The position numbers and the translations under genes are program-made. From contig UQWH01000060.1 in the NCBI GenBank assembly GCA_900544705.1, forward strand, positions 1 to 12,155: a stretch of 12,155 bases of DNA, given 5' to 3'. The notes beneath the pieces are model-generated. The model made no database searches. It had not been told where the DNA came from and saw only the letters and a program-made list of their open reading frames with translations. Positions 6,651 to 12,155 of the stretch are shown piece after piece. The DNA is from an uncultured Eubacteriales bacterium (GTDB lineage: Bacteria; Bacillota; Clostridia; Oscillospirales; Oscillospiraceae). Every line of letters starts with the position of its first letter. Positions within the stretch are counted from its first letter, which is position 1.

Positions 6651-7522
6651 CGGACGACCGCATGAGTATTCAGTGGTATCCGGGCCACATGACCAAGACC
6701 CGCCGCCAGATGGAGGCGGATCTGAAGCTGGTCGACGCGGTCTGTGAGCTGGTGGACGCGCGCATCCCGTATTCCAGCCGGAATCCGGATATTGCCGCGC
6801 TTTGCGGCGCGAAGCCGCGCATGGTGATCCTCAACCGCATCGACCTTGCCGACCCGGCGATGACCGCGCTGTGGAGCGACTGGTTCCGTGCGCAGGGCGC
6901 GGCGGTCGTGTGTACGGACTGCAAGAGCCGCAAGGGTATCGACCGTTTTGTTCCCGCAGTGCGCGCGCTGCTGGCGGAGAAGCTCCAGCGCTACGCGGAA
7001 AAGGGTCAGGTCGGCCGGCCGCTGAAGCTGATGATCGTCGGAATTCCGAATGTCGGCAAATCGACCTTTATCAATCAGATCGCCGGGCGCAAGGGCGCAA
7101 AGGCGGAGAACCGCCCCGGCGTGACGCGCGGCAAGCAGTGGGTCACGGTGGACAGGGGCTTGCTCCTGCTGGATACGCCGGGCATCCTCTGGCCGAAATT
7201 CGACGATGAGGAGGTCGGACGCCGCCTTGCCTATACCGGGGCGGTCAAGGACGACATCCTCGACGTGGAGACGCTGGCGTGCAATCTGATCGCAATGCTG
7301 TGGAGACGCTATCCAGATGCGCTGCGCGCGCGCTATAAGATTGACCCGCCGGAGGGTGCAGACGGCTATGACCTTCTGACTGAAGCCGGGCGGCGGCGCG
7401 GCTTTCTGCTTGCCCGGGGCGAGATCGACACGGAGCGCATGGCGCGCGTGCTGCTGGAGGAATACCGCAGCTGCAAGATTGGAAGATTCACATTGGAGGG
7501 GCCGGAAGATGCCGCGATATGA
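6647..7522 (+). CDS. ylqF: Ribosome biogenesis GTPase YlqF/RbgA
   Basis: RbgA is a circularly permuted GTPase needed for a late step of 50S subunit assembly. The 291 residues carry the G motifs in the permuted order G4-G5-G1-G2-G3: NRID at 63-66 (G4), SRK near 94-96 (probable G5), GIPNVGKST at 132-140 (G1, P-loop), PGVT at 157-160 (G2) and DTPG at 176-179 (G3). The N-terminal QWYPGHM motif near residue 9 is diagnostic for the family. The C-terminal helical region (about 190-291) would contact 23S rRNA. G4 has Arg where NKxD is usual. I chose ATG 6647, which overlaps the lepB stop and has GGGGG at 6636-6640. A second ATG at 6662 would match the start of many homologues (MSIQWYPGHM) but has a weak ribosome-binding site. 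Adjacency to rnhB is the classical arrangement. Confidence 0.96.
   Translation: MTDDRMSIQWYPGHMTKTRRQMEADLKLVDAVCELVDARIPYSSRNPDIAALCGAKPRMVILNRIDLADPAMTALWSDWFRAQGAAVVCTDCKSRKGIDRFVPAVRALLAEKLQRYAEKGQVGRPLKLMIVGIPNVGKSTFINQIAGRKGAKAENRPGVTRGKQWVTVDRGLLLLDTPGILWPKFDDEEVGRRLAYTGAVKDDILDVETLACNLIAMLWRRYPDALRARYKIDPPEGADGYDLLTEAGRRRGFLLARGEIDTERMARVLLEEYRSCKIGRFTLEGPEDAAI
7495..7500 (+). promoter_or_regulatory. Shine-Dalgarno site for the 75-residue gene, inside ylqF
   Basis: GGAGGG at 7495-7500 lies eight bases before ATG 7509 and within the last codons of ylqF. It indicates that the small frame really starts at 7509 and not at an earlier in-frame start near 7410, which would be fully embedded in ylqF. 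Confidence 0.75.
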
Positions 7523-7736
7523 GCTGATCCGCGAGATTTTCAATCTCTGCGCCAATAACCAGATGCGCGACGTGTTTGTCAGCGAGGTGGAAACGGACGA
7601 TACCGACGCCGCCGCGCGTGTCTATTGCAAGGGAAACGAAGTAACTGTGGAGAAAACCGTCCGCGAGGACGGCACGATCCTTTATGATATTGTGGCCGAC
7701 GGTCTGCACCAGCGGCTGAGCTTTACGCCGGATTGA
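7509..7736 (+). CDS. Small conserved-context protein of unknown function, 75 aa
   Basis: I do not recognise this protein. The frame starts at ATG 7509, overlaps the end of ylqF by 14 bases and ends 9 bases before rnhB. It is supported by a strong GGAGGG site and by its place in a chain of coupled genes. The 75 residues have no signal peptide, membrane segment or metal motif. The sequence is mixed and acidic, with a predicted helix at the start (residues 3-20) followed by alternating strand-like segments: DVFVSEV at 21-27, ARVYCKG at 36-42, EVTVEKTV at 44-51 and TILYDIVA at 56-63. This suggests a small helix plus antiparallel beta-sheet fold. Its rnhB-side stop codon overlaps the rnhB ribosome-binding site, so the two are probably translated together. 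A role linked to RNase HII or RbgA is possible but only by context. Confidence 0.78.
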   Translation: MPRYELIREIFNLCANNQMRDVFVSEVETDDTDAAARVYCKGNEVTVEKTVREDGTILYDIVADGLHQRLSFTPD

Positions 7737-7745
7737 GGGAAAACG

Positions 7746-8351
7746 ATGAGCGAGCTTTGGAAATTTGAACATCAATGCTATGACGAGGGCTTTGAGATCG
7801 TCTGCGGTGTGGACGAAGCGGGCAGAGGCCCGCTGGCAGGCCCCGTGTGCGCTGCGGCGGTGATCCTGCCGCGCGACCTTGAGATCGAGGGACTGAATGA
7901 CTCAAAAAAACTGTCGGATAAGCGCCGCCGTGCACTGTTTGAACAGATTACTGCACAGGCGGTCAGCTATGGCATTGCTTTTGCCACTGAGCAGGAGATC
8001 GACGAGATCAATATTTTGCAGGCGACCTTCCTCGCCATGCGCCGGGCGATGGAGCGACTTACCGTCCGGCCGTCCATCGCGCTGATCGACGGCAACCGGG
8101 AAACGGACTTTGGCCTGCCGGTGCGGACGATCGTCAAGGGTGACAGCCTGAGCGCGGATATTGCCGCGGCGTCCATTCTCGCCAAGGTGACGCGGGACGA
8201 CTTCATAATGCAGCAGGCGGAGCTTTATCCGCAGTATGGCTTTGACGTACATAAGGGCTATGGCACGTGCGCGCATTACGACGCGCTGCGCAAATATGGC
8301 CCCTGCCCCATCCACAGGAGAACCTTCCTGAAAAAGCTCTATGCCGAGTGA
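7746..8351 (+). CDS. rnhB: Ribonuclease HII
   Basis: RNase HII cuts the RNA strand of RNA-DNA hybrids and removes single ribonucleotides from DNA. The 201 residues are full length. The N-terminal active site GVDEAGRGPLAGP supplies Asp23 and Glu24. NDSKKLS follows at 51-57, Asp115 lies in ALIDGN and Asp133 in IVKGDSLS, completing the DEDD metal site. The GRG motif (26-28) and the AAASILAKVTRD segment at 140-151 are type 2 signatures, and HKGYGT is near the C-terminus, so this is RNase HII and not HIII. Its ribosome-binding site GAGGG (7735-7739) overlaps the stop codon of the preceding small gene. The last 11 bases overlap yraN. The order ylqF-rnhB-yraN is common in Firmicutes. Confidence 0.98.
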   Translation: MSELWKFEHQCYDEGFEIVCGVDEAGRGPLAGPVCAAAVILPRDLEIEGLNDSKKLSDKRRRALFEQITAQAVSYGIAFATEQEIDEINILQATFLAMRRAMERLTVRPSIALIDGNRETDFGLPVRTIVKGDSLSADIAAASILAKVTRDDFIMQQAELYPQYGFDVHKGYGTCAHYDALRKYGPCPIHRRTFLKKLYAE

Positions 8352-8703
8352 TCTGCTGGGCCGCTGGGGCGAGAGCTTCGCGGCAGAGTATCTGCGCAAA
8401 AATCACTATACCGTTGTCGCGGCGAACTACCGCTGCCGCTTCGGCGAGATCGACCTGATCGCGGAAAACCGGAATTATCTGGTTTTTGTGGAGGTCAAGC
8501 TGCGCAAGAATGCACATTTCGCCGAGGCCATGGAGTTCGTTGACCGGCGGAAGCAGGAACGCCTGCGCCAGACGGCGGCGGTGTATCTCTCCCAGTATGA
8601 AACACAGAAGCAGCCGCGTTTTGACGTGATCGAGATCTACGCGCCGGAGGGGACGGAAACGCGCCGCCCGCAGGTGCGGCATTGGGAGGATGCGTTTGAA
8701 TGA
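8341..8703 (+). CDS. yraN: YraN family (UPF0102) nuclease-fold protein
   Basis: The 120 residues match the UPF0102 family, which has a restriction-endonuclease-like fold, is often found beside rnhB, and has no firmly established substrate. The N-terminal GRWGE (7-11) and the core GEIDLIA (35-41), followed by VFVEVK (48-53), supply the putative metal-binding residues Glu36, Asp38, Glu51 and Lys53, the E-x-D...E-x-K pattern of such nucleases. The usual VEVKxR reads VEVKLR here. The start at ATG 8341 lies inside the end of rnhB. It has no good Shine-Dalgarno sequence nearby (the closest AGGAG, 8316-8320, is about 20 bases away), so translation probably depends on ribosomes finishing rnhB. A DNA processing or repair role is often proposed for the family and remains inference. 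Confidence 0.93.
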   Translation: MPSDLLGRWGESFAAEYLRKNHYTVVAANYRCRFGEIDLIAENRNYLVFVEVKLRKNAHFAEAMEFVDRRKQERLRQTAAVYLSQYETQKQPRFDVIEIYAPEGTETRRPQVRHWEDAFE

Positions 8704-9614
8704 AGCTGTTTGACGGACACTGCGATACGGCGTTTGAACTCTGGCAGAGGGGAGAGCCGCTCTCCCGGAACTCCTGCCACATTGATCTGCAAAAAACGCA
8801 GAAGTTTGAAAACTACGCCCAGATCTTTGCCTTTTGCAGCTATGCTGGCTGCGAAGGTGTATTTGAAAAACCGGAAGATACGCTGACGCTTCCGATGGCG
8901 GTCCTGCGGCGGGAGCTGGAAAAGAACTCGGATTCCATTCTTCCCGCTAAGGATGCCGGCGGCATCCGCGATGCCTGGGCAGCCGGGAAGGCAGCGGCGC
9001 TGTTTTCCATTGAGGGGCCGGAGTGTATCGGCTGCGATCCGGCGCGCCTTGCCGATCTGCGTGCGCAAGGCTTTGTTACGACGACGCTCACGTGGAACGC
9101 GGACAACGCGCTGGCGGGCTGGCATCAATCCGGCCGCGGCCTGACCGCGCAGGGACGCGACTACGTCCGTGCGGCGGAGGACTGCGGGATGCGCATTGAC
9201 GTCAGCCATCTTTCCGAGCGTGCCTTCTGGGCACTGTGCGAATTCGCGGATGCTCCCATTCTGGCCAGCCACTCCAACTGCCGCGCACTTTGCGATCACA
9301 GCCGCAACCTGACGGACGATCAGCTCCGCGCGGTGGCGCAGCTCGGCGGTACGGTGGGGCTGAATCTCTACGTGCCGTTTCTGAGCAAAGCGGCGGACCG
9401 CTTCACGATGCTTTCTCACCTGGAGCATCTGCTCACGGTCTGCGGCGAGGATCATGTGGCGCTCGGCGGCGACCTTGACGGCTGCGACGAGCTGCCGGAG
9501 GGATTTTCCGACATCGGGGATTACCTCACGTTTTACGACTTTTTGCGGGCGCGGGGCTACGAAACTACCCTGCTTGACCGCATTTTCTACCAAAACCTGC
9601 TGAAACTATTCTGA
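8700..9614 (+). CDS. Membrane dipeptidase family (M19) zinc peptidase, probably cytosolic
   Basis: The 304 residues match the renal/membrane dipeptidase family, binuclear zinc amidohydrolase-fold enzymes that cleave dipeptides, including some with a D-amino acid at the C-terminus. Metal ligands are visible in order: His7 and Asp9 in DGHCDT, bridging Glu105 in FSIEGPE, His170 in DVSHLSE and His191 in ASHSNCRALCDHSRN, then GGDLDG at 256-261 with the substrate-side Asp. TWNADNALAG near 131-140 is also characteristic. There is no signal peptide or lipobox, so despite the family name the enzyme is probably cytosolic. It is at the short end of the family because the region after GGDLDG is compact, and the usual GxN ending motif reads YQN (297-299). 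ATG 8700 overlaps the yraN stop as ATGA, with GGGAGGA at 8684-8690. The substrate is not predictable from sequence. Confidence 0.93.
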   Translation: MKLFDGHCDTAFELWQRGEPLSRNSCHIDLQKTQKFENYAQIFAFCSYAGCEGVFEKPEDTLTLPMAVLRRELEKNSDSILPAKDAGGIRDAWAAGKAAALFSIEGPECIGCDPARLADLRAQGFVTTTLTWNADNALAGWHQSGRGLTAQGRDYVRAAEDCGMRIDVSHLSERAFWALCEFADAPILASHSNCRALCDHSRNLTDDQLRAVAQLGGTVGLNLYVPFLSKAADRFTMLSHLEHLLTVCGEDHVALGGDLDGCDELPEGFSDIGDYLTFYDFLRARGYETTLLDRIFYQNLLKLF

Positions 9615-9626
9615 AAGGAGAAACGG

Positions 9627-10319
9627 ATGGCGCTCTACGCGATCGGAGATCTGCATCTTTCCTTCGGTGCGGATAAGCCCATGGACGTCTTTGGCGGCGC
9701 GTGGACGGGCTATGTGGACAAGCTGCAACAGGGGCTGTCCGTGATCGGCCCGGAGGATACGACCGTCCTGTTGGGCGATCTCTCGTGGGCACTTGGAATC
9801 GAAGAAGCGCGGGAGGATTTTGCGTTTATCGACCGCATCCCCGGACGTAAGATCATCCTGAAGGGGAATCACGACTACTGGTGGACGACGGCGTCGAAGT
9901 TCTACAAATTCTGCGAACAGAATGGCTTTTCCAATCAGTTCATTCTGAACAACAACTGTTATTTTTACGAAAATATCGCCATCACCGGTACGCGCGGCTG
10001 GTTTTTTGAGGAGGATGCCGCGCTGGGCAGTCACAATGATAAGATCTTCAAGCGGGAACTGATCCGGTTGGAAACCTCGCTCAAGGCAGCGGGGAAGGAG
10101 CACGAGATCTATTGCTTCCTGCACTATCCGCCGCGCTACCGCGGCTATCTCTGCCGGGAGATCCTTGACCTTTTTCAGCAGTACGGCGTGAAGCTCTGCT
10201 GCTATGGCCATCTGCACGGCGACAGCCACAGGCTGGCGCTGGAGGGAACGTTCGAGGGCGTGGAATATCGCCTCGCCGCAGCGGATTTCGTCAATTTTAC
10301 GCCGATTCGCCTGAAATAA
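9627..10319 (+). CDS. Calcineurin-like metallophosphoesterase
   Basis: The 230 residues carry the full binuclear metal signature of the calcineurin-like phosphoesterase superfamily: D8-x-H10 in GDLHLS, GD51 in VLLGDLSW, N81-H82-D83 in LKGNHDYWW, His166 in FLHYPP, and the closing GHLHG with His195 and His197. The layout resembles the small predicted phosphohydrolase group COG1768, known in Firmicutes but without a settled substrate, so the protein could be a phosphodiesterase, nucleotidase or phosphatase. No signal peptide or membrane segment is seen, so it is likely cytosolic. ATG 9627 is preceded by AAGGAG (9615-9620), 12 bases after the dipeptidase stop, so it is the last gene of the lepB operon. 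No hairpin terminator is visible between its stop and the tig promoter, so some read-through into tig is possible. Confidence 0.9.
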   Translation: MALYAIGDLHLSFGADKPMDVFGGAWTGYVDKLQQGLSVIGPEDTTVLLGDLSWALGIEEAREDFAFIDRIPGRKIILKGNHDYWWTTASKFYKFCEQNGFSNQFILNNNCYFYENIAITGTRGWFFEEDAALGSHNDKIFKRELIRLETSLKAAGKEHEIYCFLHYPPRYRGYLCREILDLFQQYGVKLCCYGHLHGDSHRLALEGTFEGVEYRLAAADFVNFTPIRLK

Positions 10320-10330
10320 AAAAATATAGC

Positions 10331-10359
10331 TTGTATTTTTCAATATTCTCTGATAGAAT
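10331..10359 (+). promoter_or_regulatory. Extended -10 promoter of tig-clpP
   Basis: TTGTAT (10331-10336) and TAGAAT (10354-10359) are separated by 17 bases, and a TG at 10351-10352 gives an extended -10. The predicted start is near 10366, leaving a leader of about 55 bases before ATG 10420. It begins 12 bases after the phosphoesterase stop codon. The surrounding A/T-rich stretch (10316-10380) stands out in this GC-rich window. Confidence 0.82.
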
Positions 10360-10404
10360 AGTACGGATTCTGGAGAAAAAATGTGCGCGTCCTGCGCAAC
10401 ACAT

Positions 10405-10410
10405 AGGAGG
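10405..10410 (+). promoter_or_regulatory. Shine-Dalgarno site fixing the tig start
   Basis: AGGAGG at 10405-10410 lies nine bases before ATG 10420. An in-frame ATG at 10381 would add 13 Cys- and Arg-containing residues not seen in trigger factors and has no comparable site. Confidence 0.85.
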
Positions 10411-10419
10411 ATTATCCAA

Positions 10420-11721
10420 ATGAATGTTAAAAGCGTAGAAAAAGAAACTTCCAAAGCAACCGTTACCGTGGAGCTGACCAAGGCCGAGTTGGAGCCTGCC
10501 GTCAACAAGGCGTACCTCAAGTACCGCAAGGACATCGCCATCCCCGGCTTCCGCAAGGGCAAGGCGCCCCGCGTGGTCATCGAGGCTGCTTACGGCAAGC
10601 ATGTCTTTTTTGAAGATGCAATTGAAGAAATGTTCCCGCAGATCTATCAGGAAGCCGTCATGACGCAGGATATGAAGCCCGTCGGCCGTCCCAGTGTTTC
10701 CGATATGAACATTGCCGATGACGATTCCGTCACCCTGACCATCGTCACCGACCTCTATCCCGCCGTCACCCTCGGCCAGTACAAGGGCATTGAGGTCGAG
10801 AAGGTCAACGCGGAGGTCAAGGAGAGCGAAGTGGACGCCGAGATCGACCGCATGGCGCAGAATGTCGCCCGCATCAGCACCGTCGAGCGCCCCGCCAAGG
10901 ACGGCGACACCGTGGTCATCGACTTTGAAGGCTTCCTGAATGGAGTTGCTTTCAAGGGCGGCAAGGGTGAAAACCACGAGCTGGTTCTCGGCTCTGGCTC
11001 CTTCATCCCCGGTTTTGAGGAGCAGGTCGTCGGCATGAGCGCCGGCGAGGAGAAAGACATCAACGTCACCTTCCCGGAAAACTATCATGCCTCCGAGCTT
11101 GCCGGCAAGGAAGTTACCTTCAAGGTCAAGGTGCATGAGGTCAAGGAGACCGTCCTGCCCGAGAAGGACGACGAGTTCGTGAAAGATGTTTCCGAATTCG
11201 ACACCATGGCCGAGCTGCGCGCCGACATCGAAAAGCGCATCCTCGACGAGAAGCAGGCCGGCATCGACCGCGCTTTTGAAAACGCCGCCGTCGAGAAGGC
11301 AGCGGAGAACATGACCGCAGAGATCCCCGACAGCATGGTCGACGAGGAAGTGGACCGTCAGCTCGAGCGTATGGACTATGAGCTGCGCGCACAGGGCGCT
11401 TCTCTGGAAGCCTATTCCAAGATGCTCGGCGGCAACATGGATTCCATCCGCAAGAGCCTGCGTCCGGGCGCACTGAATGCCGTCCGCACCAACGTCATGC
11501 TTGATGCCGTCGTGGATGCCGAGAAGATCGAGGTTTCCGAGGAAGAGTGCGAGGAAGAGTACAAGAAGCTGGCCGACAGCTACAAGATGGAGCTGGACAA
11601 GGTCAAGGAGCTGCTGCCCGTGGAGAGTCTGAAGGGCGACCTTCAGGTCCGCAAGGCTGCCAAGCTGATCGCCGAGTCCGCCGTTGCCGTCGCGCCGAAG
11701 GCTGAGGAAAAAGCGGAATAA
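10420..11721 (+). CDS. tig: Trigger factor, ribosome-bound chaperone and prolyl isomerase
   Basis: Trigger factor binds the exit tunnel of the 50S subunit and shields nascent chains. From ATG 10420 it has 433 residues, the usual length. The N-terminal ribosome-binding domain contains the signature GFRKGKAPR at residues 43-51. The FKBP-type PPIase domain spans about 161-243, beginning DGDTVVIDFEGF and including GSGSFIPGFEEQVVGM (191-206). The C-terminal helical arms follow (about 250-420), ending in an Ala/Lys/Glu-rich tail. Codon use is strongly biased to C- and G-ending codons, as expected of a highly expressed gene. It has its own extended -10 promoter. clpP follows after 55 bases without a terminator, so tig and clpP are probably co-transcribed, the common tig-clpP(-clpX) arrangement linking folding with proteolysis. 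Confidence 0.98.
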   Translation: MNVKSVEKETSKATVTVELTKAELEPAVNKAYLKYRKDIAIPGFRKGKAPRVVIEAAYGKHVFFEDAIEEMFPQIYQEAVMTQDMKPVGRPSVSDMNIADDDSVTLTIVTDLYPAVTLGQYKGIEVEKVNAEVKESEVDAEIDRMAQNVARISTVERPAKDGDTVVIDFEGFLNGVAFKGGKGENHELVLGSGSFIPGFEEQVVGMSAGEEKDINVTFPENYHASELAGKEVTFKVKVHEVKETVLPEKDDEFVKDVSEFDTMAELRADIEKRILDEKQAGIDRAFENAAVEKAAENMTAEIPDSMVDEEVDRQLERMDYELRAQGASLEAYSKMLGGNMDSIRKSLRPGALNAVRTNVMLDAVVDAEKIEVSEEECEEEYKKLADSYKMELDKVKELLPVESLKGDLQVRKAAKLIAESAVAVAPKAEEKAE

Positions 11722-11776
11722 TTTTCCCGGCACATGGTTAGAATGTTTCTGATCGTGATTTGAAAGGAGCTTTGGT

Positions 11777-12155
11777 ATGAGTTTAGTACCTTATGTTGTG
11801 GAACAGACCAGCCGCGGTGAGCGCTCGTATGACATCTTCTCCCGCCTGCTGAACGACCGTATCATCTTCCTCTCCGAGGAGGTCAACGATACCACCGCCA
11901 GCCTTATCGTGGCGCAGATGCTGTATCTTGAGGCGCAGGATCCGGATAAGGACATCCAGTTCTATATCAACAGCCCCGGCGGCTCCGTGACCTCCGGCCT
12001 TGCGATCTATGACACCATGCGGTATATCAAGTGCGACGTGTCCACGATCTGCATCGGCATGGCCGCATCCATGGGCGCGTTCCTGCTGTCGTCCGGCACG
12101 AAGGGCAAGCGCATCGCGCTGCCGAACGCGGAGATCATGATCCACCAGCCCTCCG
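11777..12155 (+). CDS. clpP: ATP-dependent Clp protease proteolytic subunit ClpP, N-terminal part
   Basis: The gene starts at ATG 11777 with AAAGGAG (11763-11769) seven bases upstream and runs off the window, giving the first 126 residues of about 195. The start MSLVPYVVEQTSRGERSYDIF is typical (positions 1-21, with the processing region near the N-terminus). The hairpin loop SPGGSVTSGLAIYD is at 66-79. The nucleophile Ser98 lies in GMAASMG (94-100), and the catalytic His123 in IMIHQPS; the catalytic Asp would be beyond the window. ClpP forms a double heptameric cytosolic peptidase barrel that works with ClpX or ClpC unfoldases. Its position after tig is classical, and clpX is expected downstream but not visible. 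No separate strong promoter is seen in the 55-base gap. Confidence 0.98.
   Translation, partial: MSLVPYVVEQTSRGERSYDIFSRLLNDRIIFLSEEVNDTTASLIVAQMLYLEAQDPDKDIQFYINSPGGSVTSGLAIYDTMRYIKCDVSTICIGMAASMGAFLLSSGTKGKRIALPNAEIMIHQPS

Noticed and set aside
10297..11733. Minus-strand open frame of 478 codons opposite tig
   Set aside because: It is in codon register with the strongly biased tig gene; the low-complexity Leu/Gly/Asp/His composition is that of a reverse-complement shadow.
11739..11744. TAGAAT as a possible -10 for a clpP promoter
   Set aside because: The sequence at a 17-base distance (11716-11721, GAATAA) does not resemble a -35, and no extended -10 TG is correctly placed.
1..12155. Possible CRISPR array, transposon, prophage, toxin-antitoxin or defence genes
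   Set aside because: Reading through both strands I saw no regularly spaced repeats, transposase or integrase motifs, terminal inverted repeats, or gene pairs of that type. The window is filled by housekeeping genes with uniform base composition.

Overview
The window looks like a piece of chromosome from a GC-rich Firmicute of class Clostridia, most likely an Oscillospiraceae/Ruminococcaceae-type gut bacterium. This is inferred from the gene order (rsmD-coaD; lepB-ylqF-rnhB-yraN; tig-clpP), the valine T-box leader, a PgcA-type phosphoglucomutase, strong Shine-Dalgarno sites, Rho-independent terminators and a strong preference for G/C at third codon positions. All genes are on the + strand. 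I see no mobile elements, CRISPR arrays, tRNA or rRNA genes, or phage genes.

Layout. (1) 1-1245: the 3' end of rsmD (16S rRNA methyltransferase), coaD (CoA biosynthesis) and a coiled-coil protein of unknown role, joined by ATGA overlaps and closed by a strong terminator. A near-perfect extended promoter lies inside the rsmD tail and should give coaD its own transcription. (2) 1271-2980: a phosphoglucomutase/phosphomannomutase gene alone between that terminator and the next promoter. (3) 2977-5951: a promoter overlapping the pgm stop codon, a complete T-box leader with a readable GUC (Val) specifier, valS and a terminator. (4) 5979-10319: a probable promoter, then seven tightly packed or overlapping genes: lepB (signal peptidase I), ylqF/rbgA (50S assembly GTPase), a 75-residue protein of unknown function, rnhB (RNase HII), yraN (UPF0102), an M19 dipeptidase and a calcineurin-like phosphoesterase. 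(5) 10331-12155: an extended -10 promoter, tig (trigger factor) and the start of clpP, which runs off the window.

The genes are mostly housekeeping: ribosome maturation (RsmD, RbgA), translation (ValRS), nascent-chain folding and turnover (trigger factor, ClpP), secretion (LepB), RNA-DNA hybrid repair (RNase HII) and CoA and sugar-phosphate metabolism. I found no evidence of a novel multi-gene system. The points most worth a second look are the promoter buried in rsmD, the promoterless position of pgm, two small proteins without known function (166 and 75 residues), and the coupling of a dipeptidase and a phosphoesterase to the ribosome-biogenesis/RNase cluster. Long open frames on the minus strand are shadows of codon bias.
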